From assembly GCF_903915725.1 (NCBI RefSeq), contig NZ_CAIWTY010000088.1, positions 160,055 to 224,054 on the forward strand: a stretch of 64,000 nt of DNA. The letters run 5' to 3'. The DNA comes from an uncultured Rhodopila sp. Its GTDB lineage: Bacteria > Pseudomonadota > Alphaproteobacteria > Acetobacterales > Acetobacteraceae. The position numbers and the translations under genes were made by a program. Below are positions 31,818-41,523 of the stretch, piece after piece. Each line of letters starts with the position of its first letter. The stretch's first letter is position 1. The notes below the pieces were generated by a model. It did no database searches. It saw only the letters and a program-made list of their open reading frames with translations, and was not told the DNA's origin.

Positions 31818-32092
31818 CTTCCGTCATCCCGACTAACTGGCGGCACAAATCACACGACCAAATCCCGCACCGGGCAGCGCCGCAATACGCCCGACAGAGT
31901 ACGTCCCGACGACCTGCTGCGGAGCCACCAGCCTCGAAGTCGTACTACTCAAGACATTATCCGCCTTGGCGGTGCCGTGCATCGATTTTTCCGGCTTGCG
32001 GCCTCCGGGATATCCCCTTGTTGGCGCTCCCCCTTGATGATCCTGCTATTACCACCGGTATCCCATGCGGTTCTGCCGCTCTCGCCGTCCGG

Positions 32093-32392
32093 TTAAGCCT
32101 CGGCTTTGCCGCGCAACCCGGGCACATGCGGCCCATAGAACGCCCGCAGCGCTGCCATCTCCCGAGCAAGCTCATCGGGGGTCGGCTGGGGAAGCGGAAG
32201 CGCGGCGGCAATGATGCCCGCGAAAACATCATGCTGCGTCGCGTTAGGCCCGAGGCACTCGGCGGCTTCCCGCGCCGAAATTTCTCCCGCCGAATATCGC
32301 CGCAGAATGATCAGGGCGTTCTCGTCGGGTGCGCCACCCGGATCTTGCGACCCGGACTCTCCCCCGCCGCCCGCTCGATGATGGTGTTCCAC
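32093..32392 (-). CDS. Antitoxin-like small protein (start uncertain)
   Basis: IILRRYSAGEISAREAAECLGPNATQHDVFAGIIAAALPLPQPTPDELAREMAALRAF: pattern of UPF0175-like/HTH antitoxins. Confidence 0.4.
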   Translation of the reverse strand: MEHHHRAGGGGESGSQDPGGAPDENALIILRRYSAGEISAREAAECLGPNATQHDVFAGIIAAALPLPQPTPDELAREMAALRAFYGPHVPGLRGKAEA

Positions 32393-32490
32393 ACGTCCTC
32401 CGCTGACCGGATCAATCCGCGCACCTCAGCAACGCCGAGCATCCCGGTCGTGGCAATGGCGACAAGGCCGGTGGCGGGCCGTTACGAGGG

Positions 32491-32955
32491 CTAAACCGGC
32501 AGCGGCGCCGCCTTCATCCGCTCCATGCTGAAGCGGCTGCTGACATTGCGCAGCGGCACCGCGGCGATCAGCTTGCGGTAGAACTGGTCGTAAGCCGCGA
32601 TATCCGCGACCACCACATGCAGCAGGTAATCGACATCGCCGCTCATGCGCCATGCATCGACGATCTCCGGCGTGTCCTTGATCACCCTGGCGAAGCGGCC
32701 GAGCCAGTCGCTGCTGTGATCCGCCGTCTCCACCGCGACGAACACCGACACCGGCAGGCCCACCTTGTCGGCATCCAGGATCGCCACCCGGCGCTGAATG
32801 ATGCCGTCCTGCTCCATCCGGCGGATGCGCTTCCAGCACGGCGTCGGGGTCAGGCCGACCTTGGCGGCGATATCCGCCAGGGACAGCGAGGCATCGACCG
32901 AAATCAGGCGGAGGATCTCCCGGTCGAGGCGATCGATATCCTTGTCGGCAGCCAT
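32491..32955 (-). CDS. Lrp/AsnC-family transcriptional regulator
   Basis: LDREILRLISVDASLSLADIAAKVGLTPTPCWKRIRRMEQDGIIQRRVAILDADKVGL. Confidence 0.95.
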   Translation of the reverse strand: MAADKDIDRLDREILRLISVDASLSLADIAAKVGLTPTPCWKRIRRMEQDGIIQRRVAILDADKVGLPVSVFVAVETADHSSDWLGRFARVIKDTPEIVDAWRMSGDVDYLLHVVVADIAAYDQFYRKLIAAVPLRNVSSRFSMERMKAAPLPV

Positions 32956-33073
32956 GCGCGTCAGCCTTTCTCTCAGACCGGCGAACCGGCGAATCCTACT
33001 GAGAGATCCTCTTAACCGGTTCCGCGAGAGAAGAAAATCTCCAAACTGCGCGATTTAAGCGGCACCCGGAGAA

Positions 33074-33388
33074 TTATTTTCCCGCAGCCGCCGCGTGCTC
33101 CTCCGGCGTGCGCAACGTCAGCGCGAGCGCGTGCAGGCCCCCCTGCTCCGCCGGACCGAATTCCGCGGCCAGCGCCGTATGGACGGCGCGGGACCGGGCG
33201 ACGCGGCCGACGCCCTGGAACGCGCTGCTGACGAGCAGCACGCTGTAATGCGACTGCCCGCCCGGCTGGGCGCCGGCATGGCCGGCATGCCTGTCGCTGT
33301 CGTCTTCGATCCGGATGACCGCCGGCGCGAAGGCCGTGGTAAGGGCCGCGTTGATCCGATCGGCCCGGGAGGAGGAGGAATGTTTCAT
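33074..33388 (-). CDS. BolA-family protein
   Basis: DRINAALTTAFAPAVIRIEDDSDRHAGHAGAQPGGQSHYSVLLVSSAFQGVGRVARSRAVHTALAAEFGPAEQGGLHALALTLRTPEEH. Confidence 0.92.
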   Translation of the reverse strand: MKHSSSSRADRINAALTTAFAPAVIRIEDDSDRHAGHAGAQPGGQSHYSVLLVSSAFQGVGRVARSRAVHTALAAEFGPAEQGGLHALALTLRTPEEHAAAAGK

Positions 33389-33445
33389 GCCCCCATTATC
33401 CCGCTTTCCGGCCCGCCCGCCAAGCGCCCGCGGCGGCGGATCGAA

Positions 33446-36295
33446 TCAGGCGGCGATCCCGGCACCGGTTCGGCCAAAGCTCAAGGTCTCGATCAACGCC
33501 GGCACCGCGGCCGCCGGCACGGGCCTTGCCAACAGGAAGCCCTGCGCATCGACCGAACCCTCGGCCATCAGCCAATCCAACTGCTCACGGGTTTCCACGC
33601 CTTCTGCGGTGACCGCGACGCCGAGGCCGGCACACAGCCCGATAACCGACCGCACGATCGCCGCGCTGTCGGTCTCGGTCTTGCCCAGACACTGGACGAA
33701 GCTCTGATCGATCTTGACGCGATCGAACGGAAACCGCCGCAGGTGACTGAGTGACGAATACCCCGTGCCGAAGTCATCGAGCGCGATTCTCGCCCCCAGC
33801 GCCTTCAGGCCATGCAGCGTCGCCAGTGTCTCCTCGGTGTCCTGGAACATCGCGGTTTCGGTGATCTCGATCTCCAGCCGCGCCGCGGGCAGGCCGGTGG
33901 ATCGCAGCACGCCGCCGACCATGTCGACAAGCCACGGCCCTGCCCGGAACTGCACCGCCGAGATGTTGACCGCGATCTTGACGTCATTCGTCCATCCGGC
34001 CGCATCGGCGCAGGCCCGTCGCAGCACCCATTCGCCGATTGGGCCGATGAGACCGATTTCCTCGGCCAGCGGGACGAAGTGTGTCGGAGAAATTAGCCCG
34101 TCCTCGGGGTGCTGCCACCGCAGCAGCGCTTCGAAACCGATGATCCGGCCATGCTCGAGGTTCACGACCGGCTGGTAGTACATCTCGAACTGCTCCGCCT
34201 CGAGCGCCTGACGGAGATCGAGCTCCAGCTTCCTGCGGATCTGCATCTGGGCATCCATTTCCGGCTCGAAGAAGCGCCAGGTGCCGCGCCCGTCCAGCTT
34301 GGCCCGATACAGCGCAAGGTCCGCGTTCTTCAGCAGCGTGTCGGGCGCCTCGCTTTCGCCGGAGGCAATCGCAATACCGATGCTGACGCCGATGTCCACA
34401 TGATGTCCGCACACCTGGTAGGGCGCACAGAGCGCCGCGACCAGGCGCTGGGCCAGCAAAGCCGCCTGCGGCGCCTGATCGACCGCGGCCTGAAGGATGG
34501 CAAACTCGTCGCCGCCAAGGCGCGCCACCATGTCCTCCTCCCGCAGTTCCGCACACAAACGTTTGGTCACCTCCTGGAGAAGGGCGTCGCCCGCCGGATG
34601 GCCGAGCGTGTCGTTGATCGCCTTGAACCGGTCGAGGTCCAGATACAGCAGCGAGAAACGCTCTCCGCGGCGTGCCCGGACCAGTGCCTCCTCCAGCCGC
34701 GTATGGAACAACAGACGGTTGGGCAGTCCGGTCAGCGCGTCGTGATGCGCCATGTACTCGATGCGTTTTTCATTGCGGCGGCGTTCGGTGATATCCTCCA
34801 GCGTCAGCAGCCAGCCGCCATCCTCCAGGGGCCGCAGCGAAGCGGCGACGACCCGGTTGCCTTGCACCGCTTCGAGCGAAACGCTCGCGATCCCGTTCGA
34901 ACCGAACTCGCGATACTCCTCGTAAACCTGCTTCAGAGTCCGCCCCTGGAAGCAATCGGCCATGACACTGACAGCGAGCACGTCGCGGTACGTCATGCCG
35001 AGCCGGAAGCTGCCCGGCGCCACCCCGGCGACCTCGCACAGACGGGGATTGGCCACGATAAGCCGTTCCTCGGCGTCATACATGGCGAGCCCCTGGGACA
35101 TGTTGGTCAGGGCGGCATCGAAACGCAGGTTGGTTTGCCGCAGACTGAGCGCATTCTGGCGGAACACCTCGATCGCCGCTGCCATGGCGCCGATTTCATC
35201 CTTGCGGCCGCGCTCGGGAACCGCCGCGGCGACGTCGCCCGCCGCCAGCCGCGTCACGGTGTCGGTCAGATGCTGCACCGGCAGAACCAGGCGGCGCAAC
35301 AGGATAAGCAGCGCCGCGGCGCCGAGCAGCAGCATGCCGATGGTAGCCGCGGCGGCGATGGCGAGGTGTTCCTGCGCTTCGACGGCCAACGCCGTTCCGC
35401 GTTCCACGGCCTCGGCGATCGCGGCATCGCGGGCGATCAGCGTGCCCCTCAGCGCCTCGATGGTCCAGCGGCGCCACTCCACCAGAGACATTGGCCGATC
35501 GGCGCCGGACCGCGCCATGGCCAGGACCTCCCGGTAGCGCGGCTCCGAGTCGCGGAAGAAGCTGTCGCGTGTCGCGGCAACGGCGGCGTCCAGCCGGGGC
35601 GACTCGCCGACGATCAGAACCTGGCGCTGCAGGCGCTCCCAGGCGTGCTGGATCTGGCCGGTCAGATACATCGACTGATCGGTCTGGTTCGCCGGGATCG
35701 GCTGACCGCCCATCCAGCCGCTGAGATAGGTGCTGCGGCGGCCTGCGGCGGACCGCATCTCCACGGCCAGGCTGCCGACGGCAACCACCTCGCCGACGGA
35801 CGCGTTGGCGTGGGCGGCCTCCCGTTCGGCGCGCGCCACCGCCCGTTCGACCTCGTCGAGCCGCTCGATGGCGCCCGCGACCATCGGCGCCACAAAGCTG
35901 AGGTCGCGCTCGGCCCTGGGCCGTTTGACCGCCTCGGCGACGCGGGCGCGCGCGTCGAGCAGCATCGCCCGGGCTCGCGTCACCGCCTCATCGGGCAATC
36001 CGGCGGCGAGCATGCTGCGCTGCGTGCGGTCCAGCAGGGCGTCGTTGCGCGCCGCGACTTCGGCGAGGTTTTCCACACCGGACAAATCCGACAGGGAGCG
36101 CTCCTGCAGCGCGCCGCGCTCGACCGACAGGGCCTCGACGAGCTGCAGTGCATCGCCCATCGCCTTGGCCATCTGCACCGCGGCGCGGGCCTCGGCCCAA
36201 TCCCGCTGGGCGCGCGTGGCGATCCAGGCAGACCATCCCGCTGCGGGCAGGCAGGCCGCGGCGAAGCACAACAGGAATACGGTTCTCAGGTTCAT
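33446..36295 (-). CDS. Membrane HAMP-PAS-GGDEF-EAL c-di-GMP enzyme
   Basis: Intact VARLGGDEFAIL and FEALLRW motifs; N-terminal TM and HAMP-like region. Confidence 0.95.
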   Translation of the reverse strand: MNLRTVFLLCFAAACLPAAGWSAWIATRAQRDWAEARAAVQMAKAMGDALQLVEALSVERGALQERSLSDLSGVENLAEVAARNDALLDRTQRSMLAAGLPDEAVTRARAMLLDARARVAEAVKRPRAERDLSFVAPMVAGAIERLDEVERAVARAEREAAHANASVGEVVAVGSLAVEMRSAAGRRSTYLSGWMGGQPIPANQTDQSMYLTGQIQHAWERLQRQVLIVGESPRLDAAVAATRDSFFRDSEPRYREVLAMARSGADRPMSLVEWRRWTIEALRGTLIARDAAIAEAVERGTALAVEAQEHLAIAAAATIGMLLLGAAALLILLRRLVLPVQHLTDTVTRLAAGDVAAAVPERGRKDEIGAMAAAIEVFRQNALSLRQTNLRFDAALTNMSQGLAMYDAEERLIVANPRLCEVAGVAPGSFRLGMTYRDVLAVSVMADCFQGRTLKQVYEEYREFGSNGIASVSLEAVQGNRVVAASLRPLEDGGWLLTLEDITERRRNEKRIEYMAHHDALTGLPNRLLFHTRLEEALVRARRGERFSLLYLDLDRFKAINDTLGHPAGDALLQEVTKRLCAELREEDMVARLGGDEFAILQAAVDQAPQAALLAQRLVAALCAPYQVCGHHVDIGVSIGIAIASGESEAPDTLLKNADLALYRAKLDGRGTWRFFEPEMDAQMQIRRKLELDLRQALEAEQFEMYYQPVVNLEHGRIIGFEALLRWQHPEDGLISPTHFVPLAEEIGLIGPIGEWVLRRACADAAGWTNDVKIAVNISAVQFRAGPWLVDMVGGVLRSTGLPAARLEIEITETAMFQDTEETLATLHGLKALGARIALDDFGTGYSSLSHLRRFPFDRVKIDQSFVQCLGKTETDSAAIVRSVIGLCAGLGVAVTAEGVETREQLDWLMAEGSVDAQGFLLARPVPAAAVPALIETLSFGRTGAGIAA

Positions 36296-36797
36296 TTATG
36301 TGTCTTTTCAACCGTCTGCGCGGCGGTTGCAAAGCCGGGACATCGAAACCGGCCTTTGGCCGCCCGGCGGTGTTCCCGATTCATCCATATGGCGACCCTG
36401 TCCTTTCATCGTCGCGACGTTAACAATGCCAAGGTCTTCGCCCTGCCAGGGTTTTCGCCCTGATGGTTCGCTTATACGCGAAAAGTTCATACGAACACGA
36501 TAAGGTTAACAGACCGTTAAGACGCCGGCTTGTGTGCATGTTGCACCGCAGCAGCCCATCGGCCGGGCTGACCCGCAAATGTCATACGATCTGTCATAGC
36601 AGTTATTGATCCACGATAATGATGCGTATCTTCTCCAGCCCGGATTATCCGCCTAAGCTGGACTCGTCCGGTTCGGATCGCGGCTGATCGCCGGTATCTG
36701 CCGCGTTCTCCGGGAGATCACTCGGCGTGAGCCCCCGAATGTCGTAAGGTCGCGCGCGGTTACCGGAAGATATGGACACGTTTTGGGAGTTTGCTCC

Positions 36798-37001
36798 ATG
36801 CGCCTGCTCGTTGCCCTCTTGCTGCCCTGGCTGGCATTCTTCACCATCGGCCGCCCCTTTGTCGGCTTGCTGTGCCTGATCCTGCAAATCACGTTGATTG
36901 GTTGGATCCCGGCGGCGATCTGGGCCGCCTACGCAGTCAGCCAGTATCAAACCGACCAGAAGATCGAGCGGGCGATCAAACCGGCGCGCCGGCCGTTCTA
37001 A
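36798..37001 (+). CDS. Small YqaE/Pmp3-like membrane protein
   Basis: MRLLVALLLPWLAFFTIGRPFVGLLCLILQITLIGWIPAAIWAAYAVSQYQTDQKIERA. Confidence 0.7.
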   Translation: MRLLVALLLPWLAFFTIGRPFVGLLCLILQITLIGWIPAAIWAAYAVSQYQTDQKIERAIKPARRPF

Positions 37002-37142
37002 ATCGCGCCGCGCGTCAGGGCCGGATTGCAGGTGTTCCTTGGGATGCGCCGTTGCGCGCGACCGCCACTCGGCCCGGTGGGAAAAATAACCAATAGCCCG
37101 GGCGGCTACCGCAGCATATCGGCTGCACGTTTCACGCACACG

Positions 37143-37448
37143 CTACACGGGCCGGGCGTCCTCCAGCACCGTGTCGTCGGCGAGTTCCTGAAGCAGGGAC
37201 AGGACATCGCCCAGAACCTGATCACGCGGCGCGGCGAACCGTGCGGCGAGGTCATCCACCATCACCGAAACGCTGCGGGCGCCGTCGACCAGCTTGAGCA
37301 CCTCCACAGCGATTTCGTCCGGCATGATCAGCCGCTCCGGCGCCAATATGACCCAGGCCTGCCGCGTCGCATCGAAGCGAAACCGGGTCCCGCGTGGAAA
37401 CCGCGGAACCGAGGATTCCTGGATCGCGATCCGGATGCGGGCGGTCAC
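37143..37448 (-). CDS. pqqD: PQQ biosynthesis chaperone PqqD (GTG start)
   Basis: PRFPRGTRFRFDATRQAWVILAPERLIMPDEIAVEVLKLVDGARSVSVMVDDLAARF. Confidence 0.93.
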   Translation of the reverse strand: MTARIRIAIQESSVPRFPRGTRFRFDATRQAWVILAPERLIMPDEIAVEVLKLVDGARSVSVMVDDLAARFAAPRDQVLGDVLSLLQELADDTVLEDARPV

Positions 37449-38167
37449 GGCACGAACGCGCCGGGCGGAATGTGGCCTTCGACATAAGCGCCCCAAAGCG
37501 CGTCCATCTGCACCCACAGCACGTCGCATTTGAAACGCAACGCCGCCAGCACGTCCTCCTGCTGCTGCCGGGTCCGCGCCTCCGTCTTGCAGTATTCCAG
37601 CGCGAAGCGCGCGTCCTGCGGCGCCTGCGTCAGGCGCGGCTGGAAATAGGCCAGTGTGTCGCGGCTGATAAAGTCGTAGTTGGCGAGCATCCCCGCCACC
37701 CGCTCGGCGATGATCGTCGGCGAGAACATTTCGGTCAATGAGGACGCCACCGCTTCCAGCACGGACCGGTCGCGCACGAAGGCGACATAGGCCTCGACCG
37801 CAAACCGCGTCGCCGGCAGGATGCCCCTGGTGGAAATCACATAGTCCCGATCAAGGCCGAGCCCATCGGTCAGCCGCAGCCAGCGCTCGATCCCGCCCGG
37901 CTGTTCGCCATCCCCGTCGTGGTCGATCAGCCGGGATCGCCAGGCCCGCCGCAGCGCCGGAGTCGGCAGCCGCGCGAGCAAGGTCGCATCCTTGGCGGGA
38001 ATGTTGCACTGGTAGTAGTAGCGGTTCAACGCCCAGGCCTGGATCTGCCCGCGGGTCAGCTCACCGCGGTACTTGCGCTTGTGGAACGGGTGGTTGCTGT
38101 GATAGCGCTCCGCGCCGATAGCACGCAGCTCGGCTTCCAGTTGGTCCGGGCTTAACAGGGAATTCAT
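37445..38167 (-). CDS. pqqC: Pyrroloquinoline-quinone synthase PqqC
   Basis: YHSNHPFHKRKYRGELTRGQIQAWALNRYYYQCNIPAKDATLLARLPTPALRRAWRSRLIDHDGDGE. Confidence 0.96.
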   Translation of the reverse strand: MNSLLSPDQLEAELRAIGAERYHSNHPFHKRKYRGELTRGQIQAWALNRYYYQCNIPAKDATLLARLPTPALRRAWRSRLIDHDGDGEQPGGIERWLRLTDGLGLDRDYVISTRGILPATRFAVEAYVAFVRDRSVLEAVASSLTEMFSPTIIAERVAGMLANYDFISRDTLAYFQPRLTQAPQDARFALEYCKTEARTRQQQEDVLAALRFKCDVLWVQMDALWGAYVEGHIPPGAFVP

Positions 38168-39081
38168 AGAACAATCTCCATCCCGTCATACGCAACTTCC
38201 CAACCGGCCTGTTTGGCGATCGCCCGTTCCGGCGAATCGTCCAGCAGGATGGGGTTGCTGTTGTTGATGTGGATAAACACCTTCCGCCGCACCTCGATAT
38301 ACCGGAACGTTTCGATTGTCCCATGCGGGTCCGCGACGCTCATGTGGCCCATGCGTTGGCCGGTCTTGCTGCCCGACCCTTCGCAGATCATTTCATCGTC
38401 GGTCCATAACGTGCCGTCGAAGAAAACCAGATCCGATCCCCGCAGACGTTCAGCGACATCCGCGGGCAGTCGCGCGCAGCCGGAGATAAAATAGCACGCC
38501 GAACCGAGCCGATCGGCCAGCCGCAGCCCGACCGTGTCCTCCGCGCCGCCGGACAGGTCCGCGGTATCGCCCTCCAGGTATAGCGCCACCTTGCCGGGCA
38601 CGCTGAATAATTCCGCAACGACTCCGCCCGGCAAATCGAACGCTTCGCCCAAAGCCACTGCCCGGCGCTCGACAAATGCCGGGTTCAGCGCATTGAAGAT
38701 CGGATTGGCGCGCAACGCTTCATGCACCCGGCCGGTGGCGAACAGAGTAAAACTCTGGCTCTCCCGCAAGTGCAGCAGGCCGGCCACCGCATCCACCTCC
38801 CCACATGTCAGAATCACCCCGGCAATCGGTGAATCGCGCAATCCGCGCCGGGGCTGCAACATCGGCCGCGCCTCGATCTGCTGGCGCAAATCCGGGCTGG
38901 CGTTGACCACGATCCAGTTATCGTCGTCGCCGGACACCGCGATCGAACACTGCGTGCGCGGACGCGCAGCCGGATCACCGGCGCGGGCGCGGCGGCAGGC
39001 TTCGTTGTTGGCGTTCCATTGCGGAAATCCTCCGCCGGCCGCGGCACCCAGAACGACGATACGCAGCAGACCATCCTCCAT
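38164..39081 (-). CDS. pqqB: PqqB metallo-beta-lactamase-fold protein
   Basis: IVVLGAAAGGGFPQWNANNEACRRARAG...QCSIAVSGDDDNWIVVNASPDLRQQIE. Confidence 0.96.
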   Translation of the reverse strand: MEDGLLRIVVLGAAAGGGFPQWNANNEACRRARAGDPAARPRTQCSIAVSGDDDNWIVVNASPDLRQQIEARPMLQPRRGLRDSPIAGVILTCGEVDAVAGLLHLRESQSFTLFATGRVHEALRANPIFNALNPAFVERRAVALGEAFDLPGGVVAELFSVPGKVALYLEGDTADLSGGAEDTVGLRLADRLGSACYFISGCARLPADVAERLRGSDLVFFDGTLWTDDEMICEGSGSKTGQRMGHMSVADPHGTIETFRYIEVRRKVFIHINNSNPILLDDSPERAIAKQAGWEVAYDGMEIVL

Positions 39082-39083
39082 TT

Positions 39084-40109
39084 TTACTTCGGGGCAAGCC
39101 CCGCCTGTGCCTCCGCACACAGAAACGGAGGACACGGCTCCACCGGCGGTGGCCGGATCGCGTCCCCGGCGGCACGCAGGGCGGTAACGAATGTCGCCTG
39201 CGGTTCGGAGTCGCGATACTGCGACTGCATCAGCGTCACGACGCGGCGGTGCTCCATGCCGATATCGTACAATGCGACGTCGTAACTTGCAGCGCCGCTG
39301 ATCCGCGCGCTCAGCGCCGGAACGATCGCCACGCCGCGCCGCGCCTGCACCATCGCTAGCGCGAGCTCGTACGAGCGGACGCGGCCGACAACGCGGTGGT
39401 GCGGCAGAAACCGTTGATACCATTCCGCAATACGAAGCTGATACGCGCTGCCGAACGTAAACTGCACCACGCTGTTCAAGATCCGCCGGTGATCGACGCA
39501 AAGCTGCTCCGCAGGGTCGATGATGCCGGACAGATCAACGTCGCGCGGCACCGCCAGCACATAGGGGTCGGAAAACACATCGCTTTGCAGAAACGACAGG
39601 CTGCTGCTGGCCAGCGACCCGGCCGACACCACCGCAACAGTCAGCCGGCGCGTATACAGCATCTCGATCGCATCGGCCGGCGCGACCTCGTGCACGTCCA
39701 GTTCCACGTCAGGACAGATCTCCGCCATGCGCGCCTGCACGTCGGGCAGCAGCGCCCGGGCGATGGAACTCAGGATGCCGATGGACAGAACACCCCGCGT
39801 GCCCTTGGCGTGCGCGGCGAGGCCGGCCACGGCCTCATCGACCTCGGCCATGATGATCTGCGCGCGGCGGCAGAGAAATTCGCCCGCGTCGGTCAGCGCG
39901 AACTGGCTGCGACCACGCTCGAACAGCAACTGCCCGACGGATTCCTCCAGCTTGGCGATATGCTGCGACAGCGACGGCTGCGTCTGGTCCAGCAGCTTCG
40001 CGGCGTGAGTCATCGACCGCGTGTGTGCCACCGCGAGAAAGATACGGAGCTGATTTAAAGTGAACGGGGGCGGCGGCATGTCAGCCTGTCGAAAAGCGGC
40101 GCGGTGCAA
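39084..40109 (-). CDS. LysR-family regulator located between pqqA and pqqB
   Basis: FTLNQLRIFLAVAHTRSMTHAAKLLDQTQPSLSQHIAKLEESVGQLLFERG. Confidence 0.93.
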   Translation of the reverse strand: MHRAAFRQADMPPPPFTLNQLRIFLAVAHTRSMTHAAKLLDQTQPSLSQHIAKLEESVGQLLFERGRSQFALTDAGEFLCRRAQIIMAEVDEAVAGLAAHAKGTRGVLSIGILSSIARALLPDVQARMAEICPDVELDVHEVAPADAIEMLYTRRLTVAVVSAGSLASSSLSFLQSDVFSDPYVLAVPRDVDLSGIIDPAEQLCVDHRRILNSVVQFTFGSAYQLRIAEWYQRFLPHHRVVGRVRSYELALAMVQARRGVAIVPALSARISGAASYDVALYDIGMEHRRVVTLMQSQYRDSEPQATFVTALRAAGDAIRPPPVEPCPPFLCAEAQAGLAPK

Positions 40110-40130
40110 TCCCGCGCCGCTCTCCCTCTA

Positions 40131-40208
40131 TCAGACGACCGCGCAGGCGTAGGCGTTGATTTCGCAGCCGACAGCGATGCGCGTGACCTTTGGTTTACGC
40201 CAGGACAT
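40131..40208 (-). CDS. pqqA: PQQ precursor peptide PqqA (25 aa)
   Basis: MSWRKPKVTRIAVGCEINAYACAVV*: E-x3-Y (EINAY) core required for PQQ. Confidence 0.95.
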   Translation of the reverse strand: MSWRKPKVTRIAVGCEINAYACAVV

Positions 40209-40384
40209 TCTTGACACTCCCATTTATCCGCCGAACCGGCTTATCCGGTAGCGCTTGTACACCATCCTATCGCCGGATCGGTTCGGAAAGCTATATCGCC
40301 CATAAGCGAACCGCTTATGACCTCTATTGCTTCTTTCCGACAGGCTGAATCGCCACTCTCGGTGGCCAATGGGAGGAGACCAAC

Positions 40385-41494
40385 TTGCAAACCGACGCGA
40401 TCGAGCCGCCGCTCGCCCTGCTGGCTGAAGTGACCCACCGGTGCCCGTTGCAGTGTCCGTATTGCTCGAATCCGGTCCAACTCAGGGGCGCATCAGGGGA
40501 GCTTACAACGGCTGAGTGGCAGCAGGTCCTGACAAGCGCGGCGGACATCGGCGTGCTTCAGGTGCATTTCTCCGGCGGCGAGCCAACTGCCCGCGCCGAC
40601 TTGCCGGATCTGGTGCGTCACGCAGTTGCTACCGGGCTTTACACAAATCTGATCACGTCGGGCGTTCCGCTCGATCAGCGGCGCGTGGATGTCCTGGCGG
40701 ACGCCGGGCTCGACCACGTGCAGATCAGCTTTCAGGATGCCGAGGACGTGAACGGCGACCGCATCGCGGGCATGACCGGCGCACAGAAGAAGAAGCGCGA
40801 GGTGTCGGCGATCATCCACCGGGCGGGTCTGCCGCTAACGATCAATCTCGTGGTGCACCGGCAGAACCTGGAGCGTCTGCCGGAGATGCTGGACATGTCG
40901 GTCGAACTCGGGGCGTCGAGGATCGAGGTGGCGCATGTGCAGTATTACGGCTGGGCCTTGGCCAACCGCGACGCGCTGCTGCCCTCGCGCGCCCAGTTGG
41001 ACCGGGCGACCGAGGCGGTTGATGCGGCGCGCGAGCGCCTGGCCGGCGCCGTGGTGATCGACTACGTCGTGCCCGATTACTATGCTCAACTGCCGAAAGC
41101 CTGCATGGGCGGCTGGGGCCGGCGTTTCCTGACCGTCACGCCGACAGGTCTTGTGTTGCCTTGCCATGCCGCGGAGAGCCTGCCGGGATTCGATTTCCCC
41201 TCGGTGCGGGACTGGCCGCTCGGCGAGATCTGGCGGTCCTCCGGCGCGTTCAACCGCTTCCGCGGCACCGCCTGGATGCCGGAGCCATGCGCGACCTGCG
41301 ATCGGCGGGAGATCGACTGGGGCGGCTGCCGGTGCCAGGCCTTCGCGCTGACCCGAAATGTCACCGCAACCGATCCGGCGTGCGGGCTGTCAGCAGATCA
41401 TGGGTTGCTGGATGTGGCGGTGCGCGAGGCCGGGGGCGAACCGCCGGAGTTCCTCTATCGCCGCATCGGGGTCAGGCCAGTGCCGGTTGGCTGA
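40385..41494 (+). CDS. pqqE: Radical SAM protein PqqE (TTG start, good upstream GGAGGAG)
   Basis: LALLAEVTHRCPLQCPYCSNPVQL...HFSGGEPTARADLPDLV; C-terminal Cys-rich EPCATCDRREIDWGGCRCQAF. Confidence 0.96.
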   Translation: MQTDAIEPPLALLAEVTHRCPLQCPYCSNPVQLRGASGELTTAEWQQVLTSAADIGVLQVHFSGGEPTARADLPDLVRHAVATGLYTNLITSGVPLDQRRVDVLADAGLDHVQISFQDAEDVNGDRIAGMTGAQKKKREVSAIIHRAGLPLTINLVVHRQNLERLPEMLDMSVELGASRIEVAHVQYYGWALANRDALLPSRAQLDRATEAVDAARERLAGAVVIDYVVPDYYAQLPKACMGGWGRRFLTVTPTGLVLPCHAAESLPGFDFPSVRDWPLGEIWRSSGAFNRFRGTAWMPEPCATCDRREIDWGGCRCQAFALTRNVTATDPACGLSADHGLLDVAVREAGGEPPEFLYRRIGVRPVPVG

Positions 41495-41523
41495 CGGCTG
41501 TCGCCCGGACAACGGACCGTCCG

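Noticed and set aside
31437-32096. 219-aa plus-strand ORF in the accessory island
   Set aside because: Overlaps the RusA-like gene in antisense and has Arg/Asp-rich artefact composition.
34109-36463. 784-aa plus-strand ORF opposite the GGDEF/EAL gene
   Set aside because: High-GC antisense frame with biased composition; the minus strand encodes intact GGDEF and EAL domains.
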